64,000 bases of DNA from Blepharisma stoltei. Lineage: Eukaryota; Ciliophora; Heterotrichea; Heterotrichida; Blepharismidae. The translations under genes and the position numbers were made by a program. The notes beneath the pieces are model-generated. The model made no database searches. It saw only the letters and a program-made list of their open reading frames with translations, and had not been told where the DNA came from. Each line of letters begins with the position of its first letter. The first letter of the stretch is position 1. The stretch lies in NCBI GenBank assembly GCA_914767885.1, contig CAJZBQ010000056.1, positions 1,070,001 to 1,134,000 of the forward strand, given 5' to 3'. This document shows, one piece after another, positions 13,848-24,199 of this stretch.

Positions 13848-15562
13848 CTAATCTGGGCTTTTTCTGGCACTCATGAGTTTGGTTAATGATCTCGTGGAAG
13901 AAAGAGCTCCTGCAGTGTTAGGCCTGGTCGACTTATTAGCCAGCGTTGTTGACATAGAGGCGTTTTGGCTTGACCCAAGCCTCCCTGCAATGTGGAATTT
14001 CTGAAAATTTTTATTTTTTTGCAGCACAACTGAATAAGCCTCAGACGCACTTTTCGCGAGCTCTTTCATATTTTCGTAATTAGCTTGATAAACACCTTCT
14101 TTTCTGTTCGCAAACTCACTGTTTTCGTCCTCGTTCCAAGTCCCGCTCTGGACTTTTTTCTTGACCATGCTTTCTAAGCTCATATTTACGTGACAGAGTT
14201 CTCCGATTTTATTCATATACATTTTCCTTTCATTATCAAATCCATCTTCTTTGATTTTCCCTTTGATTTCCATCTTATACATTTTCCTTATCCTTTTATT
14301 GGCTTCTTTCAGCTCAGCTTCTTTTTCTTCAAGCTTCTTCTTATAGTGCTTTACAAGGGCAAGATTTGTGTCATAAGGCTCCTCCTTGGCGAATTCCTGA
14401 CTCCTCTCCTCTATGAGTGAGCAAAACCATAGAAAAATCCCTATTTTTTGAGTAAAAGCGAGCGAGCAAACTTTTTTTAATATAAAAAATATTTCGATAT
14501 AAAATTGATAATTATTATAATGAAATGCCTTGTTAATTCTGCTTAATTTTAAACAGCTTGCATTTTAAATTATAAATTTTATAAATTAAATTAATTTACT
14601 TCTCTATTTTTTCGATTTTAAATTTCGAAAAAAAAATTACTATAAATTTATATATAATTTTACTCCATTAGCAAACAAAAGTTTTTTGTTTACTCTCGTA
14701 AAGAGGAGTGAGGTTTTTTTAACTTTTTTAAGTCTTCTATTTCTTTCTGCTGCATTGCGACCTGTTTTGTAAGCTTTTGGACTTCTAATTGTTTATTGTC
14801 TAGTTTTACTTTCATCCTATTGCATTCTATTTCAAGCTTTTGTACAGACTTGGAGCGGTTAGAAATAAGCTCTTGTAACTGCTCCATTCTACCTCCATTA
14901 TCAACTGTTTTGTGGAACTGGCGTCTATAGCTTTCAAGCTCCATGGATAGCTGCTTGATTTTTTCTTCATATTGTGCATTTAGAGCTATTATTTTGTGGT
15001 ACTGCTTAAGTTCTTTAGAACTTTGTGACATTTCATTGGAATGTTTGACTGTCATTTTTGTCATATCAATTTGATATTTCTTTTCTAGCTCTTTTATGTT
15101 TTGTTCTAGCTTAGGAACTGAAGCAATTTTGTCTTCTTGGCCGAGAATCACTTGTCGATGGCTTTCAATTTGCCCTTTGAGGTCGTCGATATACATTTCT
15201 TTCATTTTGAGGAGATCAATTAAGCTTTGATTGTCTTTTTTTATTTCGTCGATTAGCTCTTTGCTAGATTTTGCGAGCTCTTCTTTTGATTGCTCTGCTT
15301 GCTCGAGCTTTGTTTCTGCACTTTCGAGCTTTAGTCTTAGCTGTTGCTCTTCTTTTGCTTTATTTCGGAGGTCTTTTTCGAGGTTTTGGACGATTTCTTG
15401 GTAGTCTTGGATTTGAGAAAAGACCTGGTCTTTGTCTTGCTGCTGGGCTTGGGATTTGAACTGAAGTAGGCTGTGAATTTTGTCTCTAACTTTTTCGATT
15501 AGCTGGATAGGGTTTAAAGAATTTATATTGGTGATTTCATATGTGTTTATCTCTAATTCCCC
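13848..15562 (-). CDS. coiled-coil protein, uncharacterised
   Basis: A reverse-strand gene with long heptad-rich coding sequence (E, K, Q and L dominated) from about 15540 to 14000, ending in a Ser/Thr/Asn-rich tail (ALSSTRSLTKLMSARKSPD) and TAG at 13848. One MITE (14398-14708) splits it; removal joins EDLKKLKKP to QEFAKEEPYD in frame, and the two flanking coding pieces (13848-14397 and 14709-15205) sum to a multiple of three. The frame is open up to 15562, where TAG stops it, and no ATG lies above 15205, so a 5' exon or an undetected IES near 15545-15600 is likely. It reads like a cytoskeletal or basal-body structural protein, but I do not recognise the family. Confidence 0.75.
14398..14708 (+). 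mobile_element. MITE-like IES with TGA target duplication
   Basis: 311 bp flanked by TGA (top strand), not TA: CCTGA-CTCCTC at the left, GAGGAG-TGAGG at the right. Core matches the family (TTGATAATTATTATAATGAAAT). No TA pair near the ends restores the coiled-coil frame; the TGA join does. Confidence 0.88.
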
Positions 15563-16105
15563 CTAATTAAATTAATACAAAATTTTTTATTTTAAAATTG
15601 TAAGTTACTTTTTATTTATAGTAAGAAGACTATTAGATTGAAGGATTTAATGAAAATTCCTAAATTTTTGTGATTATTATTTTCATCAATTATAATTTTA
15701 TATTAATGCTTACTTTTTATAAAAATAAGAAGAGTAAGCCATCCAAATTGCTTATTTGTTTAAAGAGAAATGAGCACAAATCCCTAAGCTCTCTTTCGAT
15801 TCTCTGATATCTCTTTTCAGTTGTTTCTCCCATTTATATCATATATTATGCCAGCCCAAAACTCCTTAAACAAAAACTAATTCTTATAAATCTTGAAAAG
15901 TTTATTTTTTAAATTTAAATTAAAAATATTTCTATTAGCAGAAAAAGTATCAGCCATCTCACTTAACCGTAATTTAATATGTCTAATTATTCTCCTAATT
16001 TAAATTACCCACAAATAGCTTCACCAAATCCGTTTAACAATTAATTCATACGAATTAAACTTAATCCCTTATGGCAACTATAACGTTCTCTTCAAAAACA
16101 ATAAT
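15563..16105. other. intergenic, divergent genes
   Basis: 543 bp of AT-rich DNA between the divergent coiled-coil and TPR-like genes. It probably carries both promoters and the missing 5' part of the coiled-coil gene. No terminal inverted repeats or RNA gene seen. Confidence 0.5.
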
Positions 16106-18070
16106 ATGGAAGAAGGTAGTAAAACTCTGGTCTCAGAAGGTAATTCCCATTCAGACGATGTCCCTAAATTGCTTTTAGAGTATATTACCCTGTCTCTTCA
16201 GTTTATTGAAAAAGAAGAATTTGAAAATGCTCTTGAAGCTCTTTCACAAAGTGAAGAATTACTTGAAGCAATTACGACACAGTCAGGCTACGTAGACCCT
16301 GATCTTATATTAGTTACCATTCACAATATTGCGCTTTGCCATCAAAAGTATTAAATAATATAGACTAAACCGATTAGAAGAATGTGCTTCATATCTCGAT
16401 GGGTGCTTATTTAACATACGCACCAAAAGAAACCTTCAAAAAGATAAACAAGACTCAAAAGCACAAAACTCTGCTGCTGAAAAGCTAAAATATTTGAAAT
16501 ACGAATGTAAAGCTCACATACAGCTATGCGCAATCCATTCGCAGTTAAATAAGCATGAGTCAGCATTTTCTCATGCGAAAATTGCAGTAAAACGAGCACA
16601 GTCTATTATACAGTATTGCTACAAGGTCTGTAATAACCATATACAGCGGCAAAAGAAACCAGGATCTTCTATAAAATTCCGATCGAGAAATTTTGAGCAG
16701 TGCAAATATATGGAAACTCCTCAATACCAACACTTTAACGAGCTGATCGTAAAATCTTTTCCTCTGCTTGAATACCTTACTGCAAAATTTGAAGGAAAAA
16801 GAATGATTAGAAGGCAAAGCATGAAAGTCCCAAAATTAGACATGAGAAGCGTTTTAGGTGTACAGCACCATAATGACTGGGTTTATGCGTATAGTTTGTT
16901 TACCTTAATAGATCTCTCTGTAAAGTGAAATACCGAACAGAACAAATATGAATCAGAACATTTGCCTTATGCATTATAAGCCTATTAGGCACCTCAAAAC
17001 CATAAACGGGGATATCTCATTTTCATTTGTACTTTTTCAAAAGATTGGCAAGCACAAATTATTTTAAAATTAAAATAGACGATCAATGTTGATCTATTAA
17101 AATTCAGAGACTATATAATATTGGAGACATGATGGCAATCCAGCTGCTTTCTATTTTAGAGCTTAAAACCAGTTTTGGTGTCCAAGCAGAATTCACTCGA
17201 GATCTGATGCTTGACAAAATTTTCCTTCTCGTTGTTTCCCATTTTTGCATGGCAACTGAACTGCGGTTTTTAGCATGCTCTGAAAATTCTACAATAAAAG
17301 CTAAAGAAGCCCGAATTTGGCACAAAAAAGCTATGGATTATGCCAAAAGCTACCTACCTGTAGAGTGTCCTCTTTACGATCATGTGAAATCAAGTTATCA
17401 CAGGAACTATAAAGAAGATCTTTCAAACACAATTAACAAAAAAAAAGAAAAAAACTCAAAATCCCAGCGAAAATTAGAGAGTTCGTTTAGGTCAAAACGA
17501 GCCAAAACCCCTCATACCGAGCAAACCAAGTCGCAGTCAAAACTCAGGTCAAGCTCAGCGAAAAATAATTTGGTATTAAAAGAGGAAAACAGAAATCGAC
17601 TAAGCCAGCGTCACAAGACCCCACAGCTTAAACATAGTGTGGGGAAAAACCCACCGAAACCTGAAGAGTTTTCTATAGAGCAGCAAGAAACGAATTTTAC
17701 TGAGCCAAGTCCGAAAAATGAAAAACAGTATAAAATAGACGTTAAACCGGAAAATTATATACATAAACAAAATGATATGTCGCATCCTGTACCTTATGAT
17801 GAATTGGATGCTAAATTGAAAAAAATACAGGAGCATTATAACAAACAAAACAAAAACACTTGCAGTGAGGAGAGTGAAGAAATAGACAGAGAAGAAATTA
17901 TAATAACTTCATATGATCTATATGGAATCCATTCAGACGAAGAAGATGAAGATTACGAAAATTTCCAAGAATCAGACAGCACTGGAGGGAGAAATGAGAA
18001 TGAAGGATTTTACTTGAAAGAAAATAATATGATAGGGAAAATTATAAGTGGGACCGGCGGAGGACATTAG
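16106..18070 (+). CDS. TPR-like helical protein with disordered C-terminus
   Basis: Predicted 603 residues from exons 16106-16347, 16364-16974 and 17112-18070 (exactly 604 codons). The N-terminal ~350 residues form helical pairs with TPR spacing (LEYITLSLQFIEKEEFENAL; IHSQLNKHESAFSHAKIAV; ARIWHKKAMDYAKSYL). The remainder is Lys/Ser-rich, then acidic and disordered, ending GGRNENEGF..GTGGGH. A 16-nt intron and one IES interrupt it, and TGA at 16926 codes Trp. The start ATG at 16106 follows an AT-rich leader. The helical repeats suggest a scaffold role; I do not recognise an orthologue. Confidence 0.8.
16348..16363 (+). other. 16-nt spliceosomal intron
   Basis: GTATTAAATAATATAG. Removing it bypasses an in-frame TAA and joins CHQK to LNRLEECASYLDG. 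Introns of 15-16 nt are a hallmark of heterotrich ciliates. Confidence 0.85.
16975..17111. mobile_element. short TA-bounded IES
   Basis: 137 bp between GCAT-TA and GAGAC-TA. Contains in-frame stops. Removal gives LPYALYNIGDMMAIQLL in the TPR-like protein. Exact boundary is ambiguous by 2 bp because of TATATA runs. Confidence 0.75.
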
Positions 18071-18219
18071 TAGCAAATTGTCAATTTTGAAATATAAGTG
18101 TTAAATTTTAACTTATATAGTAATATCATTTTAAATCATATCGAAACAATGCTTACTATTATTTTATATTTATTTACAAAATATGATTGGCTTTCGATTA
18201 TATTAAAAATATATTAACT

Positions 18220-21200
18220 CTACCGCATTAAATCTTCTCCAAGTTCATTCTTAATGGTTTGAGCTTCTTCACGAGTAGGTCGATCAATTCCATTTTCTAT
18301 AATTTTCAGTCTATACTTTCTTATCCCTGTCATTTTCGACACCTGCTTAATCGTTAAATTTTTCTTCATCCTAATTGCTCTTAAATATTGCCCTGTAATT
18401 TCTGCAAGTGGGTCTACAACTGTAATAGTCTGAATAACTGTCTTTTTTCTCTGATCAGGAGAAAAATATTGAGTTCCAGACCTTTTCACCCCTCCAATTT
18501 CAAACTCATTAATTTTTGTCATTGTAGAACTTCTCAGCAAATTCATCGAGTCCCATTTATCATCAGCCAGAAAGTTCCTGGGAGTTTCAGCATTAGCAAA
18601 TAAAGTCGCTGGATCGTCCATGCCAGTAGTCTGATCAGGGGCAACTGTTGCTTTTTTCGCTGTATATCGCCTTTTCTTTTGCCGAACCACCGGAGGCAAG
18701 TCTTTATTAATTTCCATTTTCCTCTTGCAACAGGCTTCTTGCAGCACAAAAAGTAAGCTTCCTGAGCACCTTGTGACCATAATAAATATTCCTACAATTG
18801 CAATATAGTAAAACAACGAAAACTCAAAGTCAAGCTCCAGCTTGTCAAATAAATTAAAAAAATAAGCAAGTGAAGCGTTACAAGTGACCCAGATAATTGA
18901 CCATTTAGCTCGGAATTCTTCATATTCGTCAAGTCTGGCACGCTCTGAGACTTTTAACGGCTCTGTGTCTTTTTCCCATGAAATATCATGCATATTGCAA
19001 ATCGCATAGGTAAGGAAAATATTCACGTGGGTTGGGATCAAAAATATATAGTGAAAAATACCTTTACATACAGTACTTTAGATTAGATTAGTCTTGAGAG
19101 ACAGCTTAGCCTTGGTTTATAGCATAGCAATTCCTTATTAATTGAAACAAGTAAAGAAACCGCCCTGCTCCTTTTCGAACGCCTATTCGTCTGGATGCTG
19201 CTAATATATAAAAACTGTCCATTGAATCAGGCTGCAAACCTGGAGATTTATGCTCAAGTCCTTCGGTGAAAGACACTAGACGTTTTTGAGCAAACTCCTA
19301 CTCCAAAAGCCATGCCTGAGACTGCATGGGTAATCGTCACATGAGAGGATGGATCGGATTCATCGCCATTTTATATATATATCTATGCACAGTACTTAAA
19401 GCGTTGTGAATAAAAAGGTCAAAAAAGAATAAAAAGACTATGGCTGCGCAAGCAAGACCAAGCCAATAAATGCCAACAGCAAGTGTAATGAAATCATAAA
19501 GTATTATACCAATTGTGAAAAATATATAGCCTCCAAAGGCAGCTGATAAGATTTTATAGCCGTCTTCTAGTCTTCTGGGTTTAACTGAGAGCGCTAAGAT
19601 TCAAACTATAATTACAAGGCCAACATATATAAGTATTACCCAATTTCCAAATCCTGATTGGTCATAGTCATTTGTGTAGCTTGGGAACACTTTTCTTACG
19701 GTTAAAGCCATAGCTAAAAAATAAGACCCAACCAAAAACCATGAAAATAGAACTGTGATCATATAATATGGGGGTTTTCCATAGTAATTAAGTCAAATTT
19801 TTTTGGTAAAAAATAGAATTTTTTAAATTTTTAGCTTAAATCAACAAAAATACCCAAAATTGCCCTTCTATGGCATTTTCAGCACAGCCCATATAATACC
19901 CCATCTGCAAAGTAAAGCACAGCTTGCGCAAGCAGTTATGATTTGTTTTAAAAATTTTAGTTGTATGTCTCAGCATGTCAATCAGCGAAAACCACGACCC
20001 ATTTATTCATCTCCTGCGCTGTGCCATTAACGCAGCAAGTGATTTTGGAATTTCCACTCCTGCAGCTGCTTTCCAAACATATCTTAGCTTATAGCTGCTA
20101 TTCTTTTTTGTTACTAAAGCGTGACAAAGTACTCTATCTTCTGCTAAATAAATATTTGCATGGAAAGCGTCCATCATTTCTGGGTGGCAAATTGATTTAA
20201 AATATTCTTTCCATAGAGGATCTCCTTGTAGCGCCTCTCATCTATATGCACAAAATGCACTTGGCAGCTTCGTGACAAACCCTGAAAGGCTTTCCAATGT
20301 TTTGCCAAAAATATGTTCAAATTTATACTCCACAGCCTGATACCCGCCAACTAAATTCCAGTTATTTTCTTCTACAGGCTTTATTTCTCCGCAGCATCCT
20401 GCTAGATCATTATCCACCTTCAGCGCCTCATATAGATAAAACAGCGATTTGGCTGCAGGCTTTGTCCCAGCATCCATCAAAAATACAATATTCGGGTTAA
20501 ACATTTCACAGAACCCTCCAAAAAGCCACAAATGTGAGTTCAATTTTCTCCTTGTTTTCTGCTTTACACAGAAAATCATTTGAAGCCCTAAATCACAGTT
20601 ATCAAAAAAGGCGTTCTGTATAAAACAATGAGCAAATTCATCTTCTTCGTTTTCACTAGGAATTTTGCACTCGTGGACATCAGAAACATTGAAAAAGGCT
20701 TTGATCCTTTCTTCGTCAAAAAACTGAGCGAAAAAAAATTTTTGCTTTAAATATGTTTCGATGAATGGTTTCATGCCATCTATAATAACAACGCAGCAGA
20801 CCTGGTCAGGGGAAATCCCAGCCTTTCTGAACTCTTCTAGATGTCCTGAGATGCCTAGAACGGTGTTTTTGAAACTTTTTGCATCTTCATCTTGCATGGA
20901 AACTCCTATGAGGATTTCAACCTTTGAAGTCATGTTTTCGACGTAATCATATAAAAGTTCGGTAAAAATACTCTGCCGAAAATCGCGGTCGGGAGGGATT
21001 CAGGTTAGACCTTCAACTTTGCTGAGGCCTCGGATTTGTTGGGTTCCGTAATAGTGATTGGTCATGTGTTTCATTAGTTTCATGGGCTGGTAAACCATTT
21101 CTTCGCTGACTCCTAAAGCTTTGTCTCCGCATTCGTCACCGTTCTCTTCAGTGACTAGCCCATAAGGGTCTCTAGGAAGTCGGACAACCTTTAATGATTT

Positions 21201-21224
21201 GATTGTTTTTCGTCTTTGCTGCAT
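18220..21224 (-). CDS. chitin synthase-like glycosyltransferase with C-terminal XRE-type HTH
   Basis: Processive GT2 enzyme of the membrane, expected to polymerise UDP-GlcNAc. Coding pieces 21224-19899, 19768-19398 and 19078-18220 give 851 residues. Motifs: WLFGGFCEMFNPNIVFLMDAG (catalytic Asp region), LPSAFCAYRW, EDRVLC, and QRRRWINGSW, the product-binding QxxRW motif whose Trp is a TGA codon. Several hydrophobic helices follow (ITVLFSWFLVGSYFLAMAL; WVILIYVGLVIIVWILAL), then IYAxCNxxDISW-like TYAICNMHDISW, typical of chitin synthases. The last ~55 residues (YLRAIRMKKNLTIKQVSKM..) resemble a Cro/C1-type helix-turn-helix, an unexpected fusion. Chitin would suit a cyst wall, which is inference. 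Start ATG at 21224 lies 3 bp downstream of a MITE. Confidence 0.88.
19079..19397 (-). mobile_element. SINE-like retroposon in chitin synthase
   Basis: 319 bp flanked by ACAGTACTT (19070-19078, 19389-19397; 9 bp). In reverse orientation it starts AAAATGGCGATG and ends in CTAATCTAATCTAA, a short (CTAAT)n tail shared with 40207-41071. Removal restores ALSTVCKGIFHYIFLIPTH. Confidence 0.85.
19769..19898. mobile_element. IES with 9-bp TSD
   Basis: 130 bp between copies of CATATAATA (19760-19768, 19890-19898). AT-rich with a stop in frame. Removal gives LQMGYYMITVLFSW. The duplication includes TA, so an ordinary TA-bounded excision is also possible. Confidence 0.8.
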
Positions 21225-21227
21225 GAC

Positions 21228-21510
21228 TAATTCCTTCCGAGGGGACAAAATAATTTTTTTCGTTCATAGAGGGTGTAGCAATTTTTTCACATTAAAAAAT
21301 TTGAATAAAAAGCAATATTAATAATTTAATTTATACAATTTATGCTTAAATGCAAACTGAAAGAATTAGCTAGAGATTTCATTATACAATTATTACTTTT
21401 GTATCAAAATATTTTTTCATAAACAATTTTATATTAAAAAAATTTTGTTAGCTCTCTTTTTACCAAAAAATTAAAGATTTTTCCAATGATTTATTCACTT
21501 GGAGGTGGAG
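21228..21510 (-). mobile_element. MITE-like element just upstream of chitin synthase start
   Basis: 283 bp between TAA copies (21228-21230, 21511-21513). Family core in reverse orientation; right end has TGATTTATTCACTTGGAGGTGGAG and left end a palindrome-like GAGGGGACAAAATAA..CATAGAGGG. Sits 3 bp before the presumed ATG of the chitin synthase gene. Confidence 0.8.
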
Positions 21511-21819
21511 TAAAATATATTTATTATTAGCTACATAGCATCGCTAGCTTTTAAATTAAGTTAGTTTATTTATATTAATTTAAAGGATTAAGTTTTTTTA
21601 AGTAATAATAAGAGAATAAACAAAAAATTTTGAAAATTCTTTAAATTTGATGGAACGCATAATTTAGAGGAAAATAGGGAGAAGAAAAAATCTTGAGATT
21701 GCTGGAATATAAAATAAGTTAGTGTTTTATCCAAGAATATGTTGAGATAAGATAATCTATGATAAATTTATAGTGTGATCTAGGCATAATATCAGTTTTG
21801 AGCATTTATTTTTCAAATA
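21511..21819. other. intergenic
   Basis: 309 bp of AT-rich sequence between the 5' flank of the chitin synthase gene and the stop of the Ap4A phosphorylase gene (both on the reverse strand). Probably holds the chitin synthase promoter. No ORF or repeat seen. Confidence 0.5.
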
Positions 21820-22839
21820 TTAATTATTTATCGCTGCATCTCTCAACAGCGCTAAAGGTCCTATTTTCTTTAAAAATTCCAACTCTTCATTACTTTTTAC
21901 AAGCATAAATCCCATATAAGCCATAGCGTTTAAATCAAACCTGTTAAAGCTTCTTTCCTTCTCCCTTGGCACCAGAAGCATTCATTTCTCTGTAAGAATC
22001 AGATTATAAGAATGTGACGGATTCAGCAAATTCATCAATTTCTTATAAATTCCATGCAAGTGCTCATATGTCGGATTTTTCGGAATCCCATGATAAAAAT
22101 GCTTGAAATGGAAACAAGAAATTGCAAAAGGCCTCTCTAATCTTAATTAATCTATAAAATTTAACGTCCACTATAGGGTTGCCTTACTCCAGATATCACC
22201 AAGAGCACCTCTTATCCTATCGCACTTTCTAAAGGCAAAAGGCCTCTCGCTTAAATTTTCCTCTATAACTTTGCCTAATGGAAAGTTTGGTAAGCTTGAC
22301 CATGGTATAACCTGTATATGTTTGTGTTCTTGAGAATATCCTGAAGCCGGACCGGAGTTATAAAACGCAAAAGCCCGGAGTTCTTTACATACTTCTCAGG
22401 CCACTCTGAAATCTTTTACTGTTAAAGGCTCTTCTTGCTTTTCAAACTGATAAGTAGCTATCAGCACATGTTTGTCTACAACCGGAAACTTATTAAAAAG
22501 CAGCCTATAGCTTTGCCCAATATTTCTTATATGAATGCCTTCCTCAAAAGGATAGAGAAAGGGGTTAGTCTTTTGTGAGTTCCGAGCTGGTTTTTTGTGT
22601 TCTTCAAGTTTTACAGAGACTATAAAAGGGATATCTTGATCAATGACTTTTTCGTCCTTTACTTTTAATTTCAGTACTGAGGGTGGGTTTAAAGAATAGA
22701 TAACTTCTCTTAAGTTTTTCCTTGATCTTCTCCTAATTATTTTTCTTAAAGCCAAATAGCTTGCTGCAATAGCACTAATCGAAGCCAATGTTGCTAAAAC
22801 ATGATACTTTCACTTACGAAAATTAGCTAACAAGTCCAT
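21820..22839 (-). CDS. Ap4A phosphorylase (ATP adenylyltransferase, HIT-like)
   Basis: Cleaves diadenosine tetraphosphate to ADP and ATP. 327 residues from 22839-22174 and 22137-21820 (328 codons). The active-site segment FYNSGPASGYSQEHKHIQVIP matches the family pattern, with the HxHxQ-type catalytic motif. An N-terminal hydrophobic stretch (VLATLASISAIAASYLAL) is unusual for this soluble enzyme and may anchor or target it. C-terminal part has the family domain with MLLVPREKE. Start ATG at 22839 is only 29 bp from the stop of the next gene upstream, typical of the compact layout. TGA Trp occurs twice. One 36-bp IES interrupts it. Confidence 0.82.
22138..22173. mobile_element. very short (36 bp) TA-bounded IES
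   Basis: Between CTC-TA and CAC-TA-TAGGG. Contains TAG and TAA in frame. Removal gives SKATLERPFAISCFHF. Among the shortest insertions in the window; too long for the 15-16 nt introns and lacking GT..AG in the gene sense. Confidence 0.75.
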
Positions 22840-22868
22840 TTTATTTAGAATGGATACTATCCATTTAC

Positions 22869-24042
22869 TTAATCCCATAGAGAATGAATATGAAGCTTGA
22901 AATCAGCAATAAGATTCGGGTGCCAATATTTCTTGTCTAAGCAAAGCTTAAAGTTCTCCATTGTGCTCATGTCAGTGAGGGTGACCCAAGTTCTATCGTT
23001 CACGTTATCAAGTCCAGTCTGTGGGGTTGGTGGGAGAACTTGTAGATGGGTGACTTCATGAGCTACTTCTACTTCATGTGACCAAAAGGCTCCTGTTCTT
23101 TTAGTAATGAATAAAATATCTTTAGATGCATTGAACTGCATCTTTGACACAATATCATCAGTAGCTGCATGAAACAGATAAGTGTATCCCAGTGCCATAA
23201 GTGGGATAAGAGGGACCACAAATGCAGTCACAGCAATTGACCCAGTAGCTTGCCAAGGCGAGTCGAAAAGTACAGTCTGCTGCAAGAAGTTTTGGTTAAT
23301 ATTAGCATGGTCGCTTCTGATATCCATAAACTCATTTCCTACTGGATAAATAAATCTGCCACTCCAAATACCATGCCACATATTAAAGCCTATATAAAAG
23401 AAGCTAGACCAGCCAATTTGCCTGACAAGAACTGCGCCTTGTCCAGCGTCTTTATTTTCATATAAAATATCCCCTTTTTCGAAATCCACATCTGGGTCTG
23501 GCTCTCTTGCAGGTTCTTGGACGAAGTGCGACTTGAAATTAGGGTTGTTTAGGTCAGTTTCGACTTGAAGCCATTTCAAAAGTTGGTCGTTGCCGGTCTC
23601 GATATGTTTTCTGTAGTTTCCAAGTCTTTCAGCTAAATGTGGGTATTTATCTTCAGTAGGAACTGCTTGTCCATACCAGGGATAGGCTGGAAAACGGCCA
23701 GCTCTGCCGTACTTGTTGGGGAGGTTTCTGATTCTGATTTCTTCTGGTTTGCCAGCTTCTCTTAAGGCTTCTATTTTAGCAACATTTGAATCCAGCTCAG
23801 CTAATCTTTCGTCGAGAGTCTTCTGCCTTTCTTCTTGGGGTACTTTTGCCTCAGCTGGAGCTACCTTTTGGAGTACTTGAGCAATTTTTTTTTCTATTCT
23901 CAGCTTAATAATCTGGTTTTATTATACTTAATACCAATTTTTATACTATTTATATATATCAGCATAATTCATCAGTAGCAGCACCTTGGCTGGTGGCTGC
24001 TGAGCTTGTGAAAGCTCTCCATAGTGTTCTACGGGCCAACAT
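22869..24042 (-). CDS. mitochondrial membrane protein, uncharacterised
   Basis: 367 residues from 24042-23967 and 23896-22869 (368 codons). The N-terminus MLARRTLWRAFTSSAATSQG is a classic amphipathic mitochondrial presequence (Arg/Ser/Ala-rich, no acidic residues). It is followed by a coiled segment, then RFPAYPWYGQAVP, and two hydrophobic segments (GWSSFFYIGFNMWHGIW; AVTAFVVPLIPLMALGYTYL) before a ~90-residue soluble tail. The 5' exon was found only after removing a 70-bp IES. Likely an inner-membrane protein, perhaps of a respiratory complex; I do not recognise the family. Confidence 0.75.
23897..23966. mobile_element. short TA-bounded IES separating presequence from body
   Basis: 70 bp, AT-rich, with several stops. 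Removal joins SSAATSQGAATDEL to EKKIAQVLQKVAPAEAK in frame, turning an ORF without an ATG into a complete gene. Confidence 0.75.
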
Positions 24043-24199
24043 TATTTATTTAATTGGATATCAAAATGGGATACTGAGACAGCTTATCCATCCAAAAAAG
24101 CCTTGTTTTTCTCCTTACCCTGCTTATCTTTTTATTTACGCTAAAATAATAATTCTCTGTTAACTCGCTTACGGTTTATTTCCATAATTCAAAACAGCA

